A stretch of DNA of 64,000 bases from Oxytricha trifallax (GCA_000711775.1 ARYC01017518.1:30324-94323); one strand, 5' to 3'. Numbered from the stretch's first letter, positions 1 to 12,320 are shown. The notes: generated by a model not told the origin, from the letters alone. A program made the numbers and translations.

Positions 1-2899
1 TTAAACGATATTGTTAAGTTTTTTTATTCAAGAAAAATGACTTGATTTAACAGAATAAATTGTAGCTGTGGGAGATGATGTTTATACTTTATCTCTTGTT
101 GTAGTAAAATAGCTGTCAGAATTAATAAGAAGTTATGATAATTTAATGCGGTTAGAACTCAATTATAGCAAACTTCTTTCCATACATCATAGAGCTTTGG
201 TAAAAGCAAATTTGTTGAAATAATTAATTCATCCGAATTCCATTACAGAAGTAGAAGCAGCTATTTATTACTTTGCAAAAAAAAATCAAGTTTCAAGATA
301 AAGAATCATAGTTCAATCTTTTACTTATTACAAGTATTTATTCAAGAATTAAGTAGTGATAAAATAGAATACGATTTACTATATTTAGTCTTAAACATTA
401 ATGAATTGAAACATTGTAAAATTCGTTTTACTGCCTAATTAATAATTCTAGCCAAATTTAGTTATTGCTTTTATTTATCTTATTTTTTATGAAAATTGCA
501 TCAACAATTAGTTAAAATTTATGTTAGTCTGTTACTGATAAATAGCAGCATATAATTGGATAGCATGCTGGTAAATAGCTGGATAATAATTTAGTAGAAT
601 CTCCATTCACAAACCTGAAATTAGCTAGATAGTTCTGAGACCAAAACGATTTTATGATCAGTTAAACTCTGTAGTACCTGTTCCACATTGATGGCTGCCT
701 ACATTTAAATGATGCATCATCTGCTCTAAAGGCAAATGAATTATTAGTATTAAATTTTTTCACCAATTTTAGTACAATAAATTTATAAATATTTAGTCAT
801 ATTGGACAATGGTTACTTCTAATGTTGCTAGATTATTTCCTAACTTACCATATGGGGATTAATTGCATTATTGGCAATATTAATAGGATATATTGCGGAA
901 TATTATATTTTCTCTGCTTTCGGTATATTATTTCAAATTAATGAGTTATCAATTGCTGTAATGTAGTTATTGGAGGGAAATTTATTCGCAATAAATAATG
1001 CTGTTTAGTATAGCATATCAGGAAATGTCTAATTTATTAGATTATTATTAATTAGTTATAACTGTGATATCAACAATTGCAACATTCTTGAGATATTTGT
1101 TGTTAAAAATAGGATTATTTTATGGTTTTTAAATTATATTAAAGGTTGCTATATACTTATCTATAATAAACCTGTTAAATATTAATTATAGGATGCTTGT
1201 ATGTTACCATAACATAAGATATATTATTCTCAAAGAATTATAAGTCACACATTTATGTTTACATCAGATTAATCAGCATGTGTATGAGAAAAAGCAATAT
1301 CAAATGCTTATGGACACAAAATTTATTATAGTAAATTAATATTTCCAAAAGACTTTTAAGAATAAATCCAATCTTTAATTAATGATATAATTATTGTGGG
1401 AATTTATTGATATATTATTTGCTGAAAATCTTAGAAATCCTTTAATTGGTTGCGATTAAGCAGTAGTATTTTAATTAACTATTCTTCGTAAATATTCATT
1501 TGAGATTATTTCAATCATAATTATTTATGTGTAATTAAGATAATTATTGCTCTGAAGATAGAGGGTCTTCAGGGAAAATTCATTGAACTAATTAACTTGG
1601 TTGCCTTTGACCTCAAATGTGGCAGCAGTATATTAATAATTTACAGACTCATTATTTATCGCAAGATATTATTAATTCTAGATTGCGTTATCATTCATTA
1701 TTTTAATTTCATTCTTGATAACCTTGCTTTAAGTGCTTTTGACATCAACTACAAACAGTCCCACTTTCATATATATGATTTGAAATTCGTTTATAGCAGT
1801 GAATTCATTCGATAACTTGCCTGACTAGTAATGGAATCAAAACCGTCAATTTAATGAAGTGATTGTAAATTCAACAATAGGCTATTACGTCACAATTCCG
1901 AACAATTTTGAGAGTTGCTTAAATGATGTGATTAGTAATATCACTCTAAACACAACATCTACTTATTTATGGATAGTTTCTAATAAAAGTGTTTGATATT
2001 TTTGAATTTGAAACAAGCTGAGAAAAGGATGGAATAAAATAGGTTTCAAAGCAATTCATACCACCCATAGAATAGGCAATAAGATTTAAGATTTAATAAG
2101 CAGTATAACTTAATAATTTGGCAATATTATCTTTTATATTTTAGATTAGAGATTAGAGATTATAACAAGTATGATATTTTAATTGAGAATAATAGAATAT
2201 TCCTTATGAATATTAAAAAGATATCAAAGAGCTTAATCTAAAATAAACAAATACAATATGTTAATTATATAATTATATTTACACTGGCAAAATGTGATAA
2301 GAATAAAAATAAAGATAATTAATAAGTATTATTCATGGATTATACTTATTTATTAGTATAAAAGAACAATCATTCAATTCATAACATATTAAATATATAA
2401 GAAAATAACTTCGCCCTGTTATGATTTTATTTATATAATTATTTATTTTCTTTATTTAATAACAGTTTTCTTGTTGCTTTTAGATTGATTTGATTAAATT
2501 TCATTTTTGGTGTAATGAATTTAATAATTAAATCTAGCATGATGATTATTTTTCTTAACTTGTTTTTATATCAACTTTTTTTTAAGTTGATAATATTCTT
2601 ACTCAGTATTACTTTTGAAACTAGTGTCAACTATCTTGTAATTGATTTGTAGTCAGAGCGATGTTAAAGTTTTATTTCTCATTTCATATCATTTATATGC
2701 TTTTTCATTCTTTATTCTTTCTATATCAAAAGAAAAAATAGCAATAATATCTCAGAAAATGATAAAATAATATGAAAAATAAGATGAATGTAAAATATTC
2801 AAATGCACATATGTCTTACTAATTTAACTAAGCAATTTTTAATATAGAAAAGTAATCAACGATTAAGATTTTCTTATGAATTTATTTCACAATTTTAAA
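1..2899. other. AT-rich stretch, no supported gene
   Basis: Very AT-rich DNA with only weak reading frames. With TAA/TAG as Gln, one frame is open from about 1240 to the TGA at 1553-1555 and reads somewhat like protein (an EKKQYQ...NLRNPLIGCDQ stretch), but open frames of this size are expected by chance when TGA is the only stop. It may be non-coding germline-limited DNA or hold a small macronuclear-destined segment. Confidence 0.4.
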
Positions 2900-3689
2900 T
2901 GAGTACCTAATGTATGAATGTTTTTTTTAATAATAAATCCCAGTTTTCTTATGGTGTTGTCATTTTTTTCATTTATCTTTATCTTCTATATTTTTTTCCA
3001 GAGCTATTTCAAATGACTGGTAATTATCTTCAAAAGCTCGAATATGTTGAAGTACTTACTACATTTATCTAGTAAATTAATGAACTCATCTTGGATATAG
3101 CAAATAAAGGACGCAGACAACTTATTTAGGTAAAATGAAGTAGGGATATTTATATTCTTTTTACAAAGGCTTTGGATCAAACTTAACAATATATTTTAGT
3201 CGCATATCTTAAATCAGTTTGATGGAATTGTTTAAATTATTTACAAAATTCAACAATTAAGAGTAAGTGAGACATCTATTTTACTTTTGTCTATACTTAA
3301 ATCTCTGTCTTTAAATCTTCTGTTTTGTGATCATGTACTTAACTATATTTAGCTTCATCAAAAAAATAGAAAGTAGATAGTGTAAAATACAGATCAAAAT
3401 GCTGAAGAAGTTCTTTTCGAATCTATAATGGATTTTACTCATTCGATTTTATACATTTCTAAATTTTGTGAAGTAATCTTATGATGGTCTTCTTAATTTA
3501 AACTCCGGTATTTATTTTGTCTTATTACATTTATCTATAATTACGGTTTGAATTCTTCTAAGTAGTATAAGAATAGGCTTGCTGAATTCAGAATATAAGG
3601 ATAAGATTTAAATTTTTAGATAGAATCCTTTCTTCTGCTTATTTGTTGTATTCATGAGACTGCTGTTTCTAGACTTAATAACCTTCGCT
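2900..3689. repeat. Dispersed repeat, copy A (left part)
   Basis: This stretch matches 38720-39470: shared landmarks are AATATGTTGAAGTACT, AAAGGACG, a TTTGGATCA block and GTATTTATGAGACTG near the end. On the minus strand both copies give related peptides (for example TDLRYAT against TDITYAT, and an INVV motif), so the repeat probably holds a decayed coding sequence of unknown identity. Homology stops near 3680-3690, where the TBE-like transposon appears to begin; the matching continuation of the other copy resumes at about 11083. Confidence 0.6.
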
Positions 3690-3746
3690 ACTCTATTTAA
3701 ACATCGAGTTTTGTAATAAATTTGCTCACTTATAATGTGATAATTT

Positions 3747-3787
3747 AGGAGTAAAAATTAACTTATGAGTGGTTAAAATTTACTCCT
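3747..3787. repeat. 41-nt stem-loop repeat, copy 1
   Basis: AGGAGTAAAAATTAAC pairs imperfectly with GTTAAAATTTACTCCT, so the segment can fold into a long hairpin. An almost identical 41-nt segment is at 8993-9033. Each lies a few hundred bases upstream of a plus-strand ORF of the same transposon, suggesting a shared promoter-proximal or terminal signal. Its role is not known. Confidence 0.6.
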
Positions 3788-4013
3788 ACATTATAATCAA
3801 AATGCTTTTCTCTAATTAATATATACATGAACTGTTCAAATAAACTTTGAGAAAAGACAAATATTCAAAATTATAAAAATATTATAAATTATACAAAATT
3901 TTCAATATAAAAAGATTAAAAAGGCAAATAATCTAGTTAAAATATTCAATACATATAAGTCAAGAATGTAAACAAATTAAACTATCCTTAATGAGTCAAT
4001 ATTCGATGTGATT

Positions 4014-5054
4014 ATGGGATATGCAGTGAGAGAGATTGAGGAAGAAAAGGAATACATTTGCACCTACTGCTAATAGCCTTATGCCAAGCCGTAAACCAGA
4101 GTAAATCAGAAAAATGCAGCTGATTTCACATTATTTAAAGAGTCGAAAACCTACTATTAAATCTGGAATGCTTGGAGTGTTTCAAGACTTTCCCTTAAAC
4201 TTTTAACTGCAAAAGACACATGAAAAAATGTTCATTAGTTGACAAATCGCTAATCAAAAATAAACAGAGACTCTATGACGAAAAGGAAATAGATAGATGG
4301 AACTATGGCAAAATGAGATCATTAAAGTAGATACAAGACCTAAAATAATCAGAGCTAAGAGTGCCAGAGTTTATTTACGAAGTTAAGGGTGGATATATTT
4401 GCAAAGCGTGGATAAACTATTTCAAATAATAATTTAAACTTGGGTTGCCAATAAAACTTCAATCAGATGTGAGAAATGACTATTTATGGGAGAATTTAAT
4501 TGCTGCTATGTTAAAGGTGATGGGCGCTTTATTTAAGATAGTTGTCTGAGACAATCCATGGAAAGGGTAAAAAGCGCTCCCCTGTGAGTATATGTCAAAT
4601 AAAAGCTTGAGATAAATTCCATTAAATTAAATTCAAAAAGAAGGTATCATATTCTACTGGACGCTTTTCTTCAATACTTAGCAGGAAGGATTTAAAATTT
4701 TATAAGACTAAAGATATAAAGTCGTTAAGTTAATTGAATGGGTTAAGCTGAAAAATAAAGGAAACCTAATTAACAGTAAAAACACAGAATAAATACTCAA
4801 TAGAATATTGCTTTATTGGCATTAAGGGCAGCTTGTATGAAAACTTGATAACAAATATTCCAGATTAAATAATTGCAGAGAGGAGACAACACTCAGAGAA
4901 ACCATAGGAATTTTGGATCATGATTAATTCATTATTTGGAGAAGAATACAGATTAAAGATTTTCACAAGATCCAACTCAGAGAAAATGCACACAGTTCAC
5001 ATTGGAAATGAAATAAAAGGAGAAGAAGAAATGAGAATTACTAAATTTATTTGA
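4014..5054 (+). pseudogene. Zinc-finger transposon ORF, decayed
   Basis: Read with TAA/TAG as Gln, the frame starts at ATG 4014 (MGYAVREIEEEKEYICTYC) and has a first CxxC pair, then a C2HC-type finger (CLECFKTF followed by NCKRHMKKC) split by a small frameshift near 4190. A protein-like stretch follows (about residues 60-270), with a single in-frame TGA after FKIVV near 4547, another frame change near 4842, and a TGA stop at 5052-5054. About 340 codons in all. TBE elements carry a zinc-finger plus kinase gene; this ORF has the finger but I see no kinase motif. It probably binds nucleic acid for the transposon, by analogy only. Confidence 0.55.
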
Positions 5055-5167
5055 ATAATTAATTAACTAAAATTATTAATCTAACAAACTCAAAATAAAT
5101 AAATAAATTTTTTAATTAACTTAAAATGTTTGAAATTTAAACTTAGATTTGATTTAACTTTAATATA

Positions 5168-6175
5168 TAAGCGAGTATAATTAAAATGGGGAGACAGTTA
5201 AAAATTAATGAAAAAAGAAATCAAATATAATTATGTTCAAACCAATATACATTAGTTAAGATTAAACAGTCTCTAATTTGAATTAAATTTAACTACATGC
5301 TTATTTAACTTTAATTTATTAATCAAATATGGAATTATTTAATTTTTTGTTTTTTTCAACTTTTCCACTTCATTTATATTTTAGGGCATCTCTCTACACT
5401 CTTTTCTTATCACTTTCATTGCAACTTTTTCTTAAGTACTTTTTGTCAAAAAAATTTAGATATCTTCAGGATATCTTCCTTGAGCTATCTTCAGGGTATC
5501 TTCCTTAAAAAAAATTAAAAAATTTGAATTTTACAGTAGCAATAACAGCAGCAGCAACAATAATAGCAATAGCAGTAAAATAAACAGTAGTAACAATAAT
5601 ATTAGCAATAATTAATGTGCTGCTGAAATTCTAGAGATTTTCACCATCATTTTCTTCATCTTCATCACTAGTTCAAAAAACTAAGAAACTTTTTAAATTT
5701 GGATTTTTTTGGAAAAATCCCAGCACATTAATTATTGCTAATATTATTGTTACTACTGCTTATTTTTCTGCTATTGCTATTATTGTTGCTGCTGCTGTTA
5801 TTGCTACTGTAAAATTCAAATTTTTTAATTTTTTTTTAGGAAAATACCCTGAAGATAGCTCAAGGAAGATATCCTGAAGATATCTAAATTTTTTTGACAA
5901 AAAGTACTTAAGAAAAAGTTGCAATGAAAGTGATAAGAAAAGAATGTAGTGAGATGCCCTAAAATAGAAATGAATTGGAAAAGTTGAAAAAAAACAAAAA
6001 TTAAATAATTCCATATTTGATTAATAAATTAAAGTTAAATAAGCATGTAGTTAAACTTAATTCAAATTAGAGACTGTTTAATCTTAACTAATGTATATTG
6101 GTTTGGACATAATTATATTTGATTTCTTTTTTCATTAATTTTTAACTGTCTCCCCATTTTAATTATACTCGCTTA
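5168..6175. mobile_element. Foldback element, 455-bp arms
   Basis: Near-perfect inverted repeat: arms 5168-5622 and 5721-6175 (455 bp each) around a 98-bp spacer. The outer ends are TA-AGCGAGTATAATT and its complement, compatible with a TA target duplication. Each arm has a run of CAG/AAT-rich triplets (AGCAGCAACAATAATAGC). No convincing ORF: the frames in the arms mirror each other. It sits inside the TBE-like transposon between the zinc-finger ORF and the transposase relic. Confidence 0.85.
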
Positions 6176-6292
6176 ATATGCTAATTAAGTTATTTGTTCA
6201 TTTAGTTTAATCAAGAGTCTTGAATCTGACAATTATAAGTAATTTCTTTAAGTTTCTTTTCTTAGTCATTTATAAAATCAATTATATAGGGG

Positions 6293-7000
6293 TCAAATAT
6301 TTTTTAGGCAAATGGCATCTTTAGCATGGTTAAGGCAACTGAAAAAACTTTTCCTAATCCAATCAAAATTACTAGTCAAAATCTGATGTGTCAGACTTTT
6401 TATAAATTCTTCTCTACTTGTAGACCCGAGCATCTATGGTCTATCCTTCTTAAGTTCCCCGAAGAATTTTTCTATGGGAGCCAAGTGAAATTAATAAGGA
6501 CCCAGATACATTATGGAAATACACAGCAATCTAAATTTTTGGAGAGTGATATTATTCTTGTGATAAGTTGCGTTGTCTAAAATAAAAACTACATTATATC
6601 GCCAATTAGCCTAATTTTTATCTAGATAGTCAATAATCTAAAGTAAAAAGTAAATCACTGTACTGCTATTATTTTTCCCAATATTAAGTGTAAAAAAAAC
6701 TCTTCCGTCACTTATAACTGCGATTATCATATTAACACCGTAAACTCATACTTGTTAGTCATAGTAATTTCTCGAGCCTTTTTAACTCCAGCTTTTTCTT
6801 ATATTAGATTAATTCTAGATACTACTTTCGTCAATATTGATAAAAAGCTTGTCATCATTCAAATACTACACAAAGTTATAGGCTGAAATTTATCTTTGCT
6901 TTAAGCAATCGTTGCTATTAGTATGCAAAGCCTAAATCTTTCGTCAAGGTATTTCTTCTTTGTTTTGTTGATACTTTTATTCCATGAGTTTGATATAAGT
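6293..7000 (-). pseudogene. Tc1/IS630-type DDE transposase relic
   Basis: Minus-strand translation (TAA/TAG as Gln) shows the three landmarks of an IS630/Tc1/mariner catalytic domain in order: LFINIDESS near 6840 (first Asp), VFILDNATYHK near 6570 (second Asp), and APIEKFFGELKK near 6450 (Glu). Spacing between second Asp and Glu fits the DD35E-like family. The frame ends at TGA 6293-6295. At least one frameshift lies between the first and second Asp. Upstream sequence to about 7.9 kb probably held the N-terminal DNA-binding part but is too decayed to read. The catalytic residues survive although the gene cannot be read as one frame. Confidence 0.7.
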
Positions 7001-8043
7001 TCTATTGAACTTGTTTAGCAGATTGTATTTGCGTTTTATTTTACAAACCTGAGTATATAACTTATTTATGATTCGTGCTTTGAAAAGTCTATTATTGCTT
7101 TAGCTTTATTTGTCTTACACAATTTTTTTGTGAACTAGTTCCAATAATTTTATCTATCCTGTATCAGGTCAGTTTAAAGCGCCTCATTAACTACTTTTTA
7201 GAGCACCTATGATTATGAAACAAATACAGAATTTTTTCTATATTTTACATCTCAGTAAGTTGCTTTTATTATTTAGATTATTTGTTTACTATGGCCTATT
7301 AATAAAACTTTTTATTATAAATTTGAATAAATAAGCAACTTACCAAGCTTGAATCGTCGGTTTAATGTTCTAAATAAGGATTTTGTAAATTTCTTTGTGA
7401 TGCATAATATTTTAGCTTTATTTTCTTTTTCTAAGACTATTTTCTTTACAGTCAGAGCTTTATAGTTCATTAATTAGCTGTATTATCTTATTAATCTATT
7501 CTGAAGTTAAGGCATTTTATTCCTAGCTATCAGTATTATTAGCATTAATTATACGCCTTGGATCAACAATAACAGTTGTATATGTTTACCCATCAATTCT
7601 CTATACAAGGGTGTCCTCAAGTGTCCTAATTTTTGATTAAGTTAGTGAAACTAATTAGAAATTTGCTAGATCGTAAAGTCCAGGTACAATTAGGCAAGTA
7701 GTCTTACAAAGTACTATTTCATCTACAGAATCATTTTCATCATTTGCAATGCTATTTGAATCTTCATTGTCATCATGTTCTGTAAAAGTCAATATATTTC
7801 TTGACCCAAAAAATTTTCTTATGTCTTATTGCTTATATGACTCCTTAATATTACTTTCCATTAACTATTTTTAAAGTTATTAAAATTTATCATAAAATTA
7901 TTTCTATATAGATAAATTACTATCTGGTAGAGTAATTTGTTTAGCTACTATTTAGTTTTTATTTAATAGCATTATTAAATTTAATACTAAAATTTCTTAT
8001 TTAAGTCCTAATTGTTAATATTCAATAACAATTAATTTGGCAA

Positions 8044-8880
8044 ATGAACTTGAACAACAATTTACAAGAAATCCATGTGAGCCAAGTCAGGAATAAAATT
8101 GGGTCCAAGAAAGAGCTGTATGACTTTTTAACCTAAGAGAGTGGGGCGTATTTGCCCATAATGAATTGCTCTAAATTATACTTTTTTCGAAGCATATTAA
8201 CAGGAGAAAAGGAGGTAATATTTTTATTAGTAAATTTACATAGTACTTAAAACGGAGTGATGTGACAGTTTCAGCTGTTCCACAGATTGAAGAGCTCACA
8301 TCAGATGACTTTCTCTCATATGCTGAAGGCAAGCCATTACTTTTGAAATATCTCCCCGATTAAATGGATTGGCTGCATTTAGACAAAAAAATGGATTACA
8401 GATATTCTGCTCTCCCTAGATACTGATGGAGTTAACAATATGATACAAAGTGCTAAGGAATAGCGAAAGCAAAGATTCGACACCTCTTAAAATAGCCTAG
8501 TTCACATGAAGCCTCAATTCATAGAAGCTCTCAATAATTCTATTTCATTTAGTGGTAAACTTATTATTAAAGATAATTGTCATTTAGTAAGCAAAGGAAG
8601 GTCAGCGTATTTACTCAAGCAGAGCACAAAGAGGAAGTCGAGATCAGTTGAGTAAGAGGAAGAAAAATGCAGTCAAAATTTTGGCCCTAAGTCAAAATAG
8701 AAATTTATGGAGTAAAACCGAAGAGTAAGAAATGAATTTAATGATCTAAGAGGCTAGGTCGATGAGCTTGTCAACTATAAACAGTTGGTTATGCAGCTTC
8801 ATTAAGGCGGCATCATTGACCAGGAGGGGAATCCTTTAAACTCATAGCCTAGTTAATAGAATAATAATTTTATGATATGA
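8044..8880 (+). pseudogene. Relative of the TBE '22-kDa' protein gene
   Basis: From ATG 8044 the frame reads MNLNNNLQEIHVSQ..., then SKKELYDFL, YLPI and FFRSILTGEKE, which line up with SKEDLYRCL, FLPI and FLKALLSEEKK in the TBE 22-kDa genes at 46.8-48.0 and 60.4-61.2 kb. A likely 29-nt intron (GTAATA...CATAG, 8215-8243) keeps the frame open. A frameshift near 8413 leads into a charged C-terminal half (KRKSRSVEQEEEK, then a QVDELVNYKQLVMQL coiled-coil-like stretch) ending at TGA 8878-8880. Function of this protein family is unknown to me; it is a constant companion of the transposase in TBE-type elements. Confidence 0.65.
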
Positions 8881-8992
8881 CTGAATTTAATTAAAAGATA
8901 AAATTTTTAATTCTTAACCATTTAAAGTATACTTATACCTCTTAAAATTATAAATTGTTAAATTTTGTATCTTTATAGTCAACAAATAATCA

Positions 8993-9033
8993 AGGAGTAA
9001 AAATTAACCTATATGTAGTTAAAATTTACTCCT
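8993..9033. repeat. 41-nt stem-loop repeat, copy 2
   Basis: Second copy of the hairpin at 3747-3787, differing at a few positions in the loop. It lies between the 22-kDa-like ORF and the coiled-coil ORF of the same element. Confidence 0.6.
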
Positions 9034-9500
9034 TATTATAAAACCCAATATTTATAAGATTTAAGCAAGTTTAATCGATGTTATAAAAACAAAGTCAATG
9101 ATATTAAAACTCTTACAAAATCTTACAAAAATATTCGTGATTAAAATAATTTGAAGTAAATTCTTGGATCACATGAACAAAATTAAGTAACACACTATGA
9201 AATTACTGAGGAAGTCCAAATATTCAGCGATACTATAAAATTCTCTGAATCCTTCGCTAAATATAAGGTAGGGAGTATTTGTGAAAGTTTATACAAAACT
9301 TATAAAGATATCGATAAAACTTAATTTGTAACATCTTTTAATTTATTTCGCATGAGTTTGTAATATTTTTGCAAAATTTACGTTGGGATTTAAAATATTA
9401 ATTTATTTAAGAATAGAAGTTAATTGAATAGAAATAGTAAATTAAAACATTTTTAAATTCAAATAATAGTAACAGTTAATAAAATAGAAGCATTGCAAGA

Positions 9501-10996
9501 ATGAGTACTTCTATATTTATCAACAACTTTATGAATAAATAGACCGATATAATACAGTTAGATAACAACAAGCTTGGGCAAGTTATCTAATAAGAAGTCA
9601 AGCAAGAAGCTCCAATAAGTGGCAACTTTTAACTGATTCCAAGAGGATTCAGGATATACGGCAGAGTTTTTTAATGAGGAGCAGCTTACGGATCTTAGGT
9701 GCGAAAAGTAAAGGAATAATATTTTAGAGCTCCTAAAGAAGCAAAAGATTATCGGAAAAAAGTCTTACATGCAGGTCAAAGTTTAGCTGCAAGAAAAATT
9801 CGGACCCGCAACAATTAAGATGCACAAGGAATGGCTAATCAATACATTAAATGCCAGAAAATCAGAAACTAAATGCAATACACCGTCTAGGTCACAATTA
9901 TCAAATCAAAAAAAGGCCGCTCAAAAGTCGAGCTAAATAGCAATTACAAAACAAGACAAAAGACCTTAAATAAATGATTAAAAATCATCGGTAAGCCAAT
10001 AAGAATCAATCCATAGTTAAAGCTAGCAATTTGAGGCACAATCATTATCTACAAACTAGAGACTTACAGAAGAGGAAGACCCGAGCACTTATTCAGATAC
10101 CATTTTCCCTGAATTGAATCAAATAGATGAGCTAATCTCAAAAAGGTTCGAAGAGCTGACAACAAACTCAATGAAGGATCTATATGATAGACTCCTGATT
10201 AAAGTGCCTGATATCCTCGAAATAGATGTCCCAGTTAAGCTCAATGATTAAGTTGCTGAAGTGTTCAATAAGGTTCAAGAAGTTGAGTAAAAATTTAGAA
10301 ACATTGACATACCATCGATTTAAGAACTAATTAGTTAGGGACGAGAAGAAATCGAATGAAAATTATAGATATTAGTCTCAGATATCAAGAATGTGGCACC
10401 CACAATTGGAGTTACGACCCAGGAGTCGTTGGACAACCATGCTAAGAGAGTGCATGAGCAAATCTAGGCTCTCACAAAATTCATCGAAAGCGCTGATAAA
10501 AGCATAAGAAAATTGTCGGAGAAGTTATCCAGTTAGCTTGAAATTATAAATCAGATTCAGTCCAAGGATGATCACCTATATGAAATGGTGGAAAAGAACA
10601 TGAAAAATGTGATAGACTAGGTTAACAAGATTATAGTAGACCACAAAATAAGGAGTTGCTGTCAGCTTACATACGATCAAGGAAAATATCAAATCAGTGG
10701 TTAATAGAGTCTCTAAAGTTGAGATTCTTGATTAATAAAATTAAGGATAACAATTATAGTAGCAATAACTTTAAAATTAACAACAAAATCAGTGTCAAAA
10801 TACTCAATAACATATGAAAATCGATGAGAAAAACAACAGTGATAGTTAAAATATTGAGTTGACAATCAAAAAATATAATTAAGGCAATTAGAACATCTAA
10901 ATCATTAAAATTTCTAACAAGACATATATTCATGATTAAGAGAGCAGGAGATTCATTAATATAATTGAACAATCTGATTTAAATAATACAATTTGA
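9501..10996 (+). pseudogene. Long coiled-coil-like transposon ORF
   Basis: ATG 9501 opens MSTSIFINNFMNKQTD...; after a frameshift near 9630 a long frame runs to about 10690 with one internal TGA near 10358, and a second frameshift leads to the end at TGA 10994-10996. About 490 codons. The middle part is Glu/Lys/Ile/Leu-rich (NQIDELISKRFEELTT, ADKSIRKLSEKLSSQLEIIN) and looks like coiled coil; the end has a Gln/Asn-rich run. No catalytic motif was recognised and I cannot name the family. It lies 70 bases from the telomere-repeat terminus, so it is the terminal gene of the element. The open frame is too long for chance in spite of the breaks. Confidence 0.6.
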
Positions 10997-11059
10997 ACAA
11001 AATTTATTACTATCTACTTACTATTACTTTAAAAACGTTTACACGCCTTCATCAGCTGA

Positions 11060-11082
11060 GTACTCTTGGGGTTTTGGGGTTT
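11060..11082. repeat. Telomere-like transposon terminus (G4T4)
   Basis: GGGGTTTTGGGGTTT at 11068-11082 is the G-strand of the Oxytricha-type telomere repeat. In TBE transposons the tips are CAAAACCCCAAAACCCC. Here it faces outward at the exact place where homology to the second repeat copy resumes, so it is read as the right terminus of the element. Confidence 0.75.
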
Positions 11083-11640
11083 ATTAACAATATCTAATCA
11101 AATCGCATCTCCATTTACCATCTAGGGATAAAAAATTCTCAAATTCTATTCCATCTATCTTTTTTTATATCATAACTAAGAAAGGATCGATCATAACTCA
11201 AGCTGTAAAACTAATTAACTAAATATCTCATACACAAAAACTTTCTAAGAATCTTTTTGGTTTTACTATTATTTATAGTCTTTATGTCATTCATTAAAAA
11301 TACTCTATTTAGGAGAGTGCTATTAAAAACTGATATTAAAAGCAATATCCAGATCATTAGTATGGCATGATCGATAATAGAGGTACTACTATAATTTTAG
11401 TATCTTTACTATACCAGATGAAGCCTCAGCTGCTCTATGAATGCTATTAGACCACGCTTCATGTAATAAAGTAAATATTATTAGTAAAAAATAAATATTT
11501 TTAGCATATTTTTTGGCATTTCATGGTGTAGATAAAAATCTTATTATTTGAGGATTCAAGGCATTCACTATATAGATGATTTGTTAATGAATAGTGAATG
11601 TTGAATTTTAAAGAGAAGCTTAAAAGTTGAGAGAGCAGAT
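11083..11640. repeat. Dispersed repeat, copy A (right part)
   Basis: Similar to 39475-39980: both have a CTCCATTTA block, GAATGCTA...CTTCAT, AGTAAATAT, a TTTTTTGGCA or TTTTTTGCATA block and a GTGAATATT block. Together with 2900-3689 it makes one repeat unit interrupted by the TBE-like element. No coding sense was found. Confidence 0.55.
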
Positions 11641-11888
11641 TTGTAAAAGTTGAGAAAACTATATAGTATGAGTTAATTACAGTTTTAAGTTTAATAAAAA
11701 TATGTGAAAATAGTATTGTATATTGCGATTGTACTTAGAAGAAAAAATTACCTTTCATTAAATTTAATCGTCTTATGGATAAAATAAAAAATTATATATA
11801 AAATCAAGAAATAGCTTGATGTCATGTATATAATTTGAATTTTTTTACCACAATTTTATTATTTAAATAAAGCTTTGTAATGTTAATG
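11641..11888. other. AT-rich spacer
   Basis: AT-rich sequence between the dispersed repeat and a foldback element; nothing recognisable. Confidence 0.5.
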
Positions 11889-12320
11889 TTGTATGAATAC
11901 AATTGATTTGGGAAAAAAAATTAATAATTAATAATTAATAAATATATTTTATTCATGGCAGTTAACTTTGTGATAACTTAGACAATATGAGACTTGTTTG
12001 ATAGAGAATTCACAATTTGCTGGACTTTATTATTGGCGGCACTCCTCTATCGCATCCCTGAAGTGAGTTAACCTAATTTTTTTTAATTTTGGGTGATTTT
12101 TTTAAGTTGATTTGGTAACAAAATTAAAAAAATTAGGTTAACTCATTTCAGGGATGCGATAGAGGAGTGCCGCCAATAATAAAGTCCAGCAAATTGTGAA
12201 TTCTCTATCAAACAAGTCTCATATTGTCTAAGGTATCACAAAGTTAACTGCCATGAATAAAATATATTTATTAATTATTAATTATTAATTTTTTTTCCCA
12301 AATCAATTGTATTCATACAA
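11889..12320. mobile_element. Foldback element family F, copy 1
   Basis: Arms 11889-12090 and 12120-12320 are inverted repeats differing at only a few positions, with a 29-bp loop. Tips read TTGTATGAATACAATTG. The arm core GATAGAGAATTCACAATT followed by CTGGACTTTATTATTGGCGG recurs in the elements at 17308-17716 and 47519-47933. No ORF. A transcript would fold into a hairpin of about 200 bp. Confidence 0.85.

Larger units (their letters stand above)
3690..11082. mobile_element. Decayed TBE-like transposon with telomere-repeat terminus
   Basis: A roughly 7.4-kb block holding a zinc-finger ORF (+), a DDE transposase relic (-), an ORF related to the TBE 22-kDa gene (+) and a long coiled-coil-like ORF (+). 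The right end is GGGGTTTTGGGGTTT, the telomeric repeat type that tips TBE transposons. The sequence on either side (2.9-3.69 kb and 11.08-11.64 kb) is nearly adjacent in a second repeat copy at 38.7-40.0 kb, which is the pattern left by insertion. I could not find a clear C4A4 repeat at the left end, so that boundary is approximate. A 1-kb foldback element lies inside it. All genes carry frameshifts or TGA codons. Gene order differs from the TBE copies at 45.6 and 58.2 kb, so this is a related but distinct element. Confidence 0.6.

Noticed and set aside
1597..1815. 72-residue ORF in AT-rich DNA
   Set aside because: Ile/Tyr/Phe-rich frame of a size expected by chance.
5760..6014. Minus-strand ORF in the foldback arm
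   Set aside because: It is the mirror image of the same low-complexity sequence in the other arm, with a triplet run; no sign of a protein.
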